Position numbers and translations under genes: made by a program. DNA of 64,000 bases from Roseateles saccharophilus (GTDB lineage Bacteria; Pseudomonadota; Gammaproteobacteria; Burkholderiales; Burkholderiaceae_C): positions 62,001 through 126,000 of the forward strand of contig NZ_SMBU01000012.1 of assembly GCF_004342485.1 (NCBI RefSeq). Direction: 5' to 3'. A model generated the notes under the pieces. That model did not search any database. It had not been told where the DNA came from and saw only the letters and a list, made by a program, of their open reading frames with translations. Each line of letters opens with the position of its first letter. The first letter of the stretch is position 1. Positions 9,399 through 18,173 of this stretch are shown piece after piece.

Positions 9399-10599
9399 AC
9401 ACCTGAACGCCAAGCTCGACGCCATCTCGGCGCAGAGCCTCAAGCGCAGCCTGCGCCGCGCCGATACCGGCACCGCGCCCCGCCAGACCATCAACGGCCG
9501 CGAGCTGCTGATGTTCTGCTCCAACGACTATCTGGGCCTGGCCGCCGAGCCGGCGATTGCCGAGGCCCTGGCCGAAGGCGCACGCCGCTGGGGCGGCGGC
9601 TCGGGCGCCTCGCCCCTGGTCAGCGGCCACAGCGCCGCGCACGAGGCCGTCGCCGACACGCTGGCGGCCTGGTTTGCGCCGCACATCCCGCAGGCCCGCG
9701 CCATCGGCTTCTGCACCGGCTATATGGCCAACCTCGCCGTCGTCACGGCGCTGGGCGACGAGCACACCGAGATCTTCTCGGAGCAGCTCAACCACGCCTC
9801 GCTGATCGACGCGGCCCGTCTGGCCAGGGCCCGCATCACGCGCTATGCACACGCCGACGTGACCGGCCTGCGCACTCTGCTGGCCGCCAGCACCGCCAAG
9901 ATCAAGCTGATCGTCACCGACGCCGTCTTCAGCATGGACGGCGACCTGGCTCCCCTGCCCGGCCTGCTCGCGCTGGCCGAGGAGTTCGACGCCTGGCTCA
10001 TCGTCGATGACGCCCACGGCTTCGGCGTGCTGGGCGAGAAGGGCCGCGGCTCGCTGGAGCACTTAGGCCTGAGCAGCGAGCGCCTGATCCTCGTCGGCAC
10101 GCTGGGCAAGGCCGCCGGCCTCGCGGGCGCCTTCGTCGCGGCCCACGCCACCATCGTGGACTATCTGCTGCAGGCGGCGCGCAACTTCATCTTCTCGACC
10201 GCCTCGCCGCCGGCCGTCGAGCATGCGCTGCTGACCAGCTTCGCGCTGATCGACGGCCCGGTCGGTGCCGCGCGCCGGGCCAACCTCGTCGCACGCCAGG
10301 CCCAGTTGCGCAACGGCCTGATGGCCCTCATCAACCGCCACCCTCATCTGGGCTGGGCGCTGACCGATGCCGCCACGCCCATCCAGCCGCTGATCGTCGG
10401 CGGCAATGCCGAAGTGATGGCCCTGGCCGCAGCGCTGGAGCATGCCGGCCTGCGCGTGCCGGGCATCCGCCCGCCCACGGTCGCCGCCGGCACGGCGCGG
10501 CTGCGCATCACGCTGTGCGGCACGCACACGGAGGCGGACGTCGATGCGCTGCTGATTGCGCTGGAGCGCGCCGCAGCTTCCCAGGAACGGGCTGCATGA
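9385..10599 (+). CDS. bioF: 8-amino-7-oxononanoate synthase
   Basis: 404 residues, alpha-oxoamine synthase family. It condenses pimeloyl-ACP/CoA with L-alanine to KAPA. Motifs include [13 protein letters not shown], the glycine-rich [17 protein letters not shown], the PLP aspartate region [13 protein letters not shown] and the Schiff-base lysine at about residue 242 ([15 protein letters not shown]). The ATG at 9385 lies inside the last codons of bioA and the stop overlaps bioD by four bases, so bioA-F-D-B are one coupled block. No pimelate-ACP genes (bioC, bioH) appear in the window. Confidence 0.95.
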   Translation: MSLLEHLNAKLDAISAQSLKRSLRRADTGTAPRQTINGRELLMFCSNDYLGLAAEPAIAEALAEGARRWGGGSGASPLVSGHSAAHEAVADTLAAWFAPHIPQARAIGFCTGYMANLAVVTALGDEHTEIFSEQLNHASLIDAARLARARITRYAHADVTGLRTLLAASTAKIKLIVTDAVFSMDGDLAPLPGLLALAEEFDAWLIVDDAHGFGVLGEKGRGSLEHLGLSSERLILVGTLGKAAGLAGAFVAAHATIVDYLLQAARNFIFSTASPPAVEHALLTSFALIDGPVGAARRANLVARQAQLRNGLMALINRHPHLGWALTDAATPIQPLIVGGNAEVMALAAALEHAGLRVPGIRPPTVAAGTARLRITLCGTHTEADVDALLIALERAAASQERAA

Positions 10600-11288
10600 T
10601 GAAGGGCTTCTTCATCACCGGCACCGACACCGAGATCGGCAAGACCGCCGTCACGGCCGGCCTCGCGCATGCCTTTGCGCTGGGCGGCCGGCGCGTCGCC
10701 GCGCTCAAGCCCATCTCGGCCGGCCTGGACTTCGTCGACGGCCACTGGCTCAACGACGACGTCGAGCGCCTGCTCGCCGCCGGCAACATGGGCCTCACGT
10801 CCGCCGAGGTCGGCGCACTGCAGCTGCGCACCGCCTGCGCGCCCCACATCGCCGCCCGCATCGAGAACGAGGCCATCGCCCGCGAGCCGCTGCTGCATGC
10901 GCTGCGCTGGGTCGGCGGCCGCGCCGACGTGGCCCTCGTCGAAGGCGTCGGCGGCTTTCGCGTGCCGCTGAACGACGACTGGGACACGGCCGACCTCGCC
11001 GCCGACCTCGGCCTGCCCGTCATCCTCGTCGTCGGCCTGCGTCTGGGTTGCATCAACCACGCGCTGCTGACGGCCGAGGCCGTGCGCGCCCGCGGCCTGA
11101 CGCTGGCCGCCTGGGTGGCCAACACGGTGGACGAGCACCAGCCCCACGTCACCGACAATCTGCAGGCTCTGCAATCGGGCCTGCAGGCCCCCTGCCTCGG
11201 CCATGTGCCCCGCCTGGCCCACGCCGACCACGCCACGATGGCACGCCATCTGTCGCTAGCCCCCCTGCTCGGACACCTCCTCGCATGA
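10596..11288 (+). CDS. bioD: dethiobiotin synthetase
   Basis: 230 residues. It closes the ureido ring of DAPA with CO2 and ATP. The P-loop GTDTEIGKT is at residues 9-17, the substrate loop LKPISAGLD near 40, and the [20 protein letters not shown] segment is the usual BioD switch region. Start: ATGATGAAG at 10596; the first ATG overlaps the bioF stop, and either of the two ATGs could be used. It overlaps bioB by four bases. Confidence 0.93.
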   Translation: MMKGFFITGTDTEIGKTAVTAGLAHAFALGGRRVAALKPISAGLDFVDGHWLNDDVERLLAAGNMGLTSAEVGALQLRTACAPHIAARIENEAIAREPLLHALRWVGGRADVALVEGVGGFRVPLNDDWDTADLAADLGLPVILVVGLRLGCINHALLTAEAVRARGLTLAAWVANTVDEHQPHVTDNLQALQSGLQAPCLGHVPRLAHADHATMARHLSLAPLLGHLLA

Positions 11289-12334
11289 ACCCCAACCAGA
11301 TCCAATCGCTCACGCCCACCACCGACGCCGAACGCCGCCAGGCCAAGCCCTGGACCGTTGCCGAGGTCGCGGCCCTGTTCGAGCTGCCCTTCAACGACCT
11401 GCTGTTCCGCGCGCAGACCGTGCACCGCGAGCACTTCGACGCCAACGCGGTACAGCTGTCCACGCTGTTGTCCATCAAGACCGGCGGCTGCGAGGAGGAC
11501 TGCGCCTACTGCCCGCAGTCGGCCCACTTCGACACCGGCCTGAAGGCCGAGAAGCTGATTCCGCTGCAAGAGGTGATGGAAGCCGCCCGCGCCGCCAAGG
11601 CCAATGGCGCGACGCGCTTCTGCATGGGCGCCGCCTGGCGCTCGCCCAAGCCGCGCCACCTGGAAGCCATCGGCGAGATGATTTCCGAGGTCAAGGCCCT
11701 GGGCCTGGAAACCTGCCTGACCGCCGGCATGCTGGAAGACGGCCAGGCCGAGCAGCTGAAAAGCGCGGGCCTGGACTACTACAACCACAACCTCGACACC
11801 TCGCCCGAGTTCTACGGCCAGATCATCACGACGCGCACCTATCAGGACCGCCTGGACACGCTGGACCGCGTGCGCCAGCAGGGCATGAAGGTCTGCTCGG
11901 GCGGCATCGTCGGCATGGGCGAGACGCGCCGCGAGCGCGCCGGCCTCATCGTGCAGCTGGCCAACCTCGCCCCCTATCCCGAGAGCGTGCCCATCAACAA
12001 CCTCGTGCAGGTCGAAGGCACGCCGCTGGCCGGCACCGCGCCGCTGGACCCGCTGGAGTTCATCCGCACCGTGGCGGTGGCCCGTATCACGATGCCGCGC
12101 GCCATGGTGCGCCTGTCCGCCGGCCGCGAGGAAATGCCCGAGACCATGCAGGTCCTCTGTTTCCTGGCCGGCGCGAACTCGATGTTCTACGGCGACAAGC
12201 TGCTGACCACCAGCAACCCCCAGGCCGAGAAGGACCGCGCGCTGCTGGAGCGCCTGGGCATGCGCTGCTCGACCGAGGCCGAGCTGACGCCGTCCGATGC
12301 GGCGGCCAAGGTCGAGGTGTGCCGGGCGCACTGA
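11285..12334 (+). CDS. bioB: biotin synthase (radical SAM)
   Basis: 349 residues. It inserts sulfur into dethiobiotin. The radical-SAM cluster cysteines are Cys69, Cys73 and Cys76 ([15 protein letters not shown]); further family motifs are [47 protein letters not shown] and [11 protein letters not shown], which carries the conserved arginine ligand of the second Fe-S cluster. The last gene of the coupled bioAFDB block; about 215 bases separate it from mccA. Confidence 0.96.
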   Translation: MNPNQIQSLTPTTDAERRQAKPWTVAEVAALFELPFNDLLFRAQTVHREHFDANAVQLSTLLSIKTGGCEEDCAYCPQSAHFDTGLKAEKLIPLQEVMEAARAAKANGATRFCMGAAWRSPKPRHLEAIGEMISEVKALGLETCLTAGMLEDGQAEQLKSAGLDYYNHNLDTSPEFYGQIITTRTYQDRLDTLDRVRQQGMKVCSGGIVGMGETRRERAGLIVQLANLAPYPESVPINNLVQVEGTPLAGTAPLDPLEFIRTVAVARITMPRAMVRLSAGREEMPETMQVLCFLAGANSMFYGDKLLTTSNPQAEKDRALLERLGMRCSTEAELTPSDAAAKVEVCRAH

Positions 12335-12424
12335 GCGCCTGCAGCTCAGCGCGCCGATGGCCCACAGGCCTGCGGCGCGCGCCGATCCCGAATCCACAAG
12401 AAGACGGCTGAGGAGATAGCAAAG

Positions 12425-12548
12425 ATGTTCAAGAAGATCCCGATCGCCAACCGCGGTGCTCGCGCCGCTGGCGCGGTCGCGCAAGCGACAAATTGCATGG
12501 TGATCGGCACAGCCGAGCACACAGGCGAGTTCACCCCAAGGAACCGCC

Positions 12549-12556
<8 letters not shown>
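12425..12556 (+). pseudogene. mini-ORF repeating the first codons of mccA (remnant or leader)
   Basis: An ATG at 12425, with AGGAG nine bases upstream, opens 43 codons beginning MFKKIPIANRG; the real mccA 124 bases downstream begins MFKKILIANRGE. Over the first 33 bases the two are identical at 28 positions. After the glycine the similarity stops and the peptide continues ARAAGAVAQATN to a TAA at 12554-12556 that lies within the second and third codons of mccA, so the ORFs overlap by eight bases. It may be a relic of a second biotin-carboxylase gene, a failed duplication, or a short upstream ORF that couples translation to mccA. The good ribosome site argues that it is translated. Confidence 0.6.
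12538..12542 (+). promoter_or_regulatory. mccA ribosome-binding site
   Basis: AAGGA six bases before ATG 12549. It lies inside the last codons of the mini-ORF 12425-12556, so ribosomes finishing that ORF would uncover or pass over it. Confidence 0.6.
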
Positions 12557-14531
<1,975 letters not shown>

Positions 14532-14541
14532 CAATCCAGCC

Positions 14542-14739
14542 ATGCTGCGCACGCTGACGATCACCACCGCGAAACGCCAGACCAACGAAGACCTGGCGTA
14601 TTGGCGCTCGCGCCCGGCTGCCGAGCGGCTGGCCGCGGTGGAGCAATTGCGCCTGCAGCACGAGGGCCTGTCGGAACATCCCGATGCTCAACCCCGACTT
14701 CAAAGAGTTTGCCGAGTTACTCAACGCACACCGCGTTGA
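14542..14739 (+). CDS. small partner protein of the nucleotidyltransferase (possible antitoxin)
   Basis: 65 residues starting ten bases after the mccA stop. The sequence (TNEDLAYWRSRPAAERLAAVEQLRLQHEG, then PRLQRVCRVTQRTPR) is mostly helical and resembles the small hypothetical proteins found directly upstream of DUF6036-type nucleotidyltransferases. Its 3' end overlaps the next gene by 56 bases in another frame, as toxin-antitoxin pairs often do. It could be the antitoxin or a co-factor of the enzyme; I cannot show which. Confidence 0.65.
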   Translation: MLRTLTITTAKRQTNEDLAYWRSRPAAERLAAVEQLRLQHEGLSEHPDAQPRLQRVCRVTQRTPR

Positions 14740-15127
14740 CTACCTGGTCGTCGGCGGCTATGCGCTGGCGGCCCACGGGCACCCGCGCTACACGGGCGAC
14801 ATCGACTTCTGGCTGGCCCGCAGCCCCGAGAACATCGGCCGGCTGCTCACCGTGCTGCAGGAGTTCGGCTTCGGATCGCTCAAGCTGCAGGCCGCCGACT
14901 TGGCGCCGGACTCGGTGATCCAGCTGGGTCAGCCGCCCCGCCGCATCGACCTGCTGATGGGCATCGATGGCGTCGAATTCGACGCCTGCTTCGCGCGTCG
15001 CGAGGTCGTCGCGATCGACGGCTTGCCCCTGAACTTCATCGGCCTTGACGACTTCAAGGCCAACAAGCGCGCGAGCGGTCGGCTCAAGGACCTGGCCGAC
15101 CTCGAAGCGCTCGACGACAAGGATTGA
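14684..15127 (+). CDS. nucleotidyltransferase-fold protein (DUF6036/AbiEii-like)
   Basis: 147 residues. The start of a minimal nucleotidyltransferase fold is plain: the helix-turn HRVDYLVVGGYALAAHG with the GGxAL loop, followed by RYTGDIDFWLAR, whose DxD (Asp-Ile-Asp) pair would bind metal, and a later acidic strand PPRRIDLLMGI. Proteins of this type act as toxins in type IV-like toxin-antitoxin pairs or as small nucleotide transferases. The upstream 65-residue overlapping ORF is the probable partner. The pair sits between mccA and the HMG-CoA lyase gene, four bases from the latter. Confidence 0.75.
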   Translation: MLNPDFKEFAELLNAHRVDYLVVGGYALAAHGHPRYTGDIDFWLARSPENIGRLLTVLQEFGFGSLKLQAADLAPDSVIQLGQPPRRIDLLMGIDGVEFDACFARREVVAIDGLPLNFIGLDDFKANKRASGRLKDLADLEALDDKD

Positions 15128-15131
15128 ACCC

Positions 15132-16040
15132 ATGGCACTCCCCACCCACGTCAAGATCCTCGACGTCGGCCCGCGCGACGGCCTGCAGAACGAGAAGGAG
15201 AACGTCTCCACCGAGCACAAGGCCCAACTCGTCGCGATGCTGCAGGACGCCGGCCTGAAGGAGATCGAGGTCACCAGCTTCGTCAGCCCGAAGTGGGTGC
15301 CGCAGATGGGCGACAACACGGCGGTGATGGCCGCGATCGCCCGGCGTGCCGATGTGAGGTATTCGGTGCTGGTGCCCAACACCAAGGGCCTGGAGCCGGC
15401 GCTGGCTGCCAAGCCCGACGAGATCCTCGTCTTTACGGCAGCCAGCGAAGCCTTCACGCAGAAGAACATCAACTGCTCCATCGCCGAGAGCCTGGAGCGC
15501 TTCGCGCCGGTCATCGAAGGCGCGCACGCGGCCGGCCTCAAGGTGCGTGCGGCGCTGTCGTGTGCGTTGGGCTGCCCCTACGAGGGCGAGATCACGGCCG
15601 ACCAGGTTGAGCGCGTCGTGAAGCCGCTGCGCGCGCTGGGCGTGGACGCCATCGACATCGCCGACACCATCGGCGTCGGCACGCCGCGCAAGGTGCAGGC
15701 GGCGATGGAGCGCGCGCTGAAGCACTTCCCGCTCGCGGAGGTGTCGGGCCATTTCCACGACACCTATGGCCAGGCGCTGACCAATATCTACGCCAGCCTG
15801 GAACTGGGCGTGCACAGCTTCCACGCCAGCGTCGCGGGCCTGGGCGGCTGCCCCTATGCGAAGGGTGCGACGGGCAATGTCGCGACCGAGGACGTGGTGT
15901 TCATGCTGAACGGCCTCGGCATCGCCACCGGCATCGACCTCGACAAGCTGGTGGATGCCGGCGCCTTCATCTCCGGCGTGCTGGGCCGCGCGCCGGTGTC
16001 GCGCGTCGCGCGCGCGATGCTGGCCAAGCGCGCGGGCTAG
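15132..16040 (+). CDS. mvaB: hydroxymethylglutaryl-CoA lyase
   Basis: 302 residues. TIM-barrel lyase that splits HMG-CoA to acetyl-CoA and acetoacetate, the last step of leucine degradation (also called liuE or hmgL). Motifs: KILDVGPRDGLQNEKE with the metal/base residues Arg-Asp, EVTSFVSPKWVPQMGD, GHFHDTYGQALTN (metal histidines) and the cysteine loop VAGLGGCPYAKGATGN with the conserved catalytic Cys. Four bases follow the nucleotidyltransferase stop. The gene's TAG stop lies in a CTAG that forms the left border of the interrupted inverted repeat described below. Confidence 0.95.
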   Translation: MALPTHVKILDVGPRDGLQNEKENVSTEHKAQLVAMLQDAGLKEIEVTSFVSPKWVPQMGDNTAVMAAIARRADVRYSVLVPNTKGLEPALAAKPDEILVFTAASEAFTQKNINCSIAESLERFAPVIEGAHAAGLKVRAALSCALGCPYEGEITADQVERVVKPLRALGVDAIDIADTIGVGTPRKVQAAMERALKHFPLAEVSGHFHDTYGQALTNIYASLELGVHSFHASVAGLGGCPYAKGATGNVATEDVVFMLNGLGIATGIDLDKLVDAGAFISGVLGRAPVSRVARAMLAKRAG

Positions 16041-16057
16041 AGGCCTGTTCACCCTAG
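16034..16057 (+). repeat. left arm, outer part, of an interrupted inverted repeat
   Basis: GGGCTAGAGGCCTGTTCACC and the CTAG that follows. It matches, in inverse orientation, the outer part of the right arm (18151-18173) with one extra A and two substitutions. The rest of the left arm continues at 18009, beyond the insertion sequence. The first CTAG holds the stop codon of the HMG-CoA lyase gene. Confidence 0.75.
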
Positions 16058-16080
16058 GCCGAACTTTGACCGACTGATCT

Positions 16081-16119
16081 GGCCGTAACCCAGCAGTGAT
16101 GCGGGTTACGGCCTTTTTT
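16081..16119 (+). terminator. rho-independent terminator inside the IS left end
   Basis: GGCCGTAACCC (16081-16091), an 11-base loop, then GGGTTACGGCC (16103-16113) form a perfect 11-bp stem followed directly by six T. It would stop read-through from the leucine operon into the transposase gene, a common protection device of insertion sequences. Confidence 0.88.
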
Positions 16120-16194
16120 GGGGCCGGGTTTGTACCCATGTAAATAGGCCATTGTTGGCTTGATTTGCGCAGTGCATCGCCTATACATGAAGCC

Positions 16195-17934
16195 ATGTAC
16201 ATCGAGTCTGTCCCCAACCGCGACTCTCCCCCCGCGATCCTGCTGCGCGAGTCCTATCGCGAAGACGGCAAGGTCCGCAAGCGCACCCTGGCCAATCTGT
16301 CGTGCCTGCCCACCGAGGTGATCGAGGGCCTGAAGCTGCTACTGCGCGGCGGGGTCGCCGTGCCCAGCGCCGAGGCGGTCTTCAGCGTCGAGCGCAGCCT
16401 GCCTCACGGCCACGTGGCCGCGGTGCTGGGCTGCGCGCGTGGCGCCGGGGCCGCCAGCTGGTTCGCCTCGGCCCCCAAGGAGCTTCAGCCGCTGCTGCTG
16501 GCGATGCTGGTCGCGCGCGTGATCGTGCCCGCCTCCAAGCTGGCCACGCATCGCGTGCTGCACGACGACACCGCCAGCTCCTCGCTCGGGCGGGTGCTCG
16601 GGGTGGGCCAGTGCAGTGCCGATGACTTGTACCGGGCGCTGGACTGGCTGCATGAGGCCCAGCCGGCGATCGAGCGCCGCCTGGCGCGCCAGCACCTGGT
16701 GGGCTCCACGCTCGTGCTGTACGACCTGACCTCGACCTGGCTGACGGGGCGCTGCTGCGAGCTGGCCGCGCGCGGCCACTCGCGCGATGGCAAGCGCGAC
16801 GATCCGCAGATCGTCTTCGGCCTGATCTGCACCGCTACGGGCTGCCCCGTCGCGGTGGAGGTGTTCCCCGGCAACACCGTCGATCCGGCCACCGTGGCCG
16901 CGCAGGTGAGCAAGCTGCGCGAGCGCTTCGGCATCGAGCACATCGTGTGGGCCGGCGACCGCGGCATGCTCACCTCGGCGCGCATCGAGCAAGTGCTCAA
17001 GCCCCAGGGCATGGATTGGGTGAGCTCTTTGCGCGCGCCGCAGATCGCGCAGCTGGCCGCCGAGCACGGGCCCTTGCAGCCCTCGCTGTTCGACGAGCGC
17101 AACCTGCTGGAGCTCACCAGCGAGCACTTCCCCGGCGAGCGCCTGGTGGTGTGCCGCAACCCGCTGCTGGCCGAAGAGCGCGCGCGCAAGCGCGGCGAGC
17201 TGCTCGCCGCCACCGAGGCCGATCTGGCCAAGATCGCCGCGGCCACGCGGCGCGAGCGCCAGCCGCTGCGCGGCGAGCAGGCGATCGCTCTGCGCGTGGG
17301 CCGCGTGATCGAGCGCTTTCACATGGCCAAGCACCTCGAGCTGTCGATCACCGACACGTCGCTGAGCTGGCAGCGCCGCCAGGAGGCCATCGCGCAGGAG
17401 GCCGCGCTCGACGGCCTGTACGTGATCCGCACCAGCGTGCCGGCCGCGCAGCTTGACGCCGCCGCGGCGGTAGCCGCCTACAAGAGCTTGTCGCATGTGG
17501 AGCGGGCGTTCCGCTCGATCAAGACGGTGGACCTGCACGTGCGCCCGGTCTTCCACTACAACGCCCAGCGCGTGCGCTCGCACGTGTTCCTGTGCATGCT
17601 GGCCTACTACGTCGAATGGCACATGCGGGCACGGCTCAAGCCCATGCTCTTCGACGACGAGCACCTCGACGAGGCCAGCGCCAGCCGCGCCTCGCCCGTG
17701 CTCAAGGCGGTCCGCTCCGAGCAGGCCAAGGCCAAGGACGCGAGCAAGACGGCCGATGACGGGCTGCCGCTGCACAGCTTCAGGACGCTGCTGCAGGACC
17801 TCGCCACGCTGGCATACAACGTCACCCACACCGCACTCAACCCCGAGGCCAAGATCGTCCTCACCACGCGGCCCACACCTGTGCAGGCCAAGGCCTTCGA
17901 GTTGCTCGGCCTGAACCCGGCCTGTACCCAGTAG
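16195..17934 (+). CDS. IS1634-family (DDE, IS4-superfamily) transposase
   Basis: 579 residues from ATG 16195 (MYIESVPNRDSPPAILL), full length for the family. DDE signature: first Asp in TLVLYDLTSTWLTG, second in VWAGDRGMLTSARIE, Glu in the YKSLSHVERAFRSIK segment near residue 435, which fits the Y-x2-R-x3-E-x6-K style of IS4-like enzymes. A possible promoter TTGATT-N16-TATACA lies at 16160-16187, which would give a very short leader. No frameshift or stop is present, so the element may still be active. Its GC content is like that of the host genes. Confidence 0.92.
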   Translation: MYIESVPNRDSPPAILLRESYREDGKVRKRTLANLSCLPTEVIEGLKLLLRGGVAVPSAEAVFSVERSLPHGHVAAVLGCARGAGAASWFASAPKELQPLLLAMLVARVIVPASKLATHRVLHDDTASSSLGRVLGVGQCSADDLYRALDWLHEAQPAIERRLARQHLVGSTLVLYDLTSTWLTGRCCELAARGHSRDGKRDDPQIVFGLICTATGCPVAVEVFPGNTVDPATVAAQVSKLRERFGIEHIVWAGDRGMLTSARIEQVLKPQGMDWVSSLRAPQIAQLAAEHGPLQPSLFDERNLLELTSEHFPGERLVVCRNPLLAEERARKRGELLAATEADLAKIAAATRRERQPLRGEQAIALRVGRVIERFHMAKHLELSITDTSLSWQRRQEAIAQEAALDGLYVIRTSVPAAQLDAAAAVAAYKSLSHVERAFRSIKTVDLHVRPVFHYNAQRVRSHVFLCMLAYYVEWHMRARLKPMLFDDEHLDEASASRASPVLKAVRSEQAKAKDASKTADDGLPLHSFRTLLQDLATLAYNVTHTALNPEAKIVLTTRPTPVQAKAFELLGLNPACTQ

Positions 17935-18004
17935 CTGCACACCCCGCGAACGCAAAGTTCAAGCGGGGCGCCGACTTACGTTCGCAGAGGCGCCAAAGTT
18001 CGGA

Positions 18005-18042
18005 CTAGGGCAGCAGGTCGCGTTGTGACCAGAAAGCCCGCG
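18005..18042 (+). repeat. left arm, inner part, of the interrupted inverted repeat
   Basis: Continues the left arm after the insertion sequence. GGCAGCAGGTCGCG (18009-18022) pairs with 18137-18150 of the right arm (one mismatch), and the 21 bases at 18022-18042 (containing TTGTGACCAGAAAGCCCG) pair perfectly with 18099-18119. The right arm has 18 extra bases between these two blocks. Confidence 0.8.
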
Positions 18043-18098
18043 AGCAAGGCGCAAGCCGGAGCCGGGCTGGCTGCCCGGCGAGGATTTGCAACGCCGCG

Positions 18099-18173
18099 CG
18101 CGGGCTTTCTGGTCACAACCCGAAGGGAAGGCCATTCGCGACCTACTGCCGTAGGGGGAACAGGCCCTAGCCC
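18099..18173 (-). repeat. right arm of the interrupted inverted repeat
   Basis: Read on the minus strand it starts GGGCTAGGGCCTGTTCCCCC and ends in the 21-base block shared with 18022-18042. It includes the TAG stop of the BlaR1-like gene (18169-18167). Between the arms is a 56-base loop (18043-18098) with a short GCCGGGCTGGCTGCCCGGC hairpin. Without the insertion sequence the unit would be about 175 bases and flanked by CTAG on both sides, like a MITE or a bidirectional terminator. Confidence 0.78.

Larger units (their letters stand above)
16058..18004 (+). mobile_element. IS1634-like insertion sequence, apparently intact
   Basis: About 1.95 kb carrying one transposase gene. Terminal inverted repeats are visible: left GCCGAACTTTGAC (16058-16070), right, read inward, TCCGAACTTTGGC (18004-17992), 11 of 13 identical. 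Both are preceded by CTAG (16054-16057 and 18005-18008), which may be a 4-base target duplication; CCCTAG/CTAGGG would alternatively extend the repeats by some bases. A strong terminator sits just inside the left end. IS1634 elements usually make longer duplications, so the exact boundary is uncertain by up to six bases. Confidence 0.8.

Noticed and set aside
12335-12424. Possible riboswitch or BioR/BirA site between bioB and mccA
   Set aside because: No TTAT-N-ATAA-like BioR palindrome or known biotin operator could be found; only the mini-ORF and ribosome sites are supported.
16058-18004. Insertion sequence as carrier of the neighbouring leucine or BlaR genes
   Set aside because: The element contains only the transposase gene within its inverted repeats; no second copy flanks the neighbours, so no composite transposon is visible.
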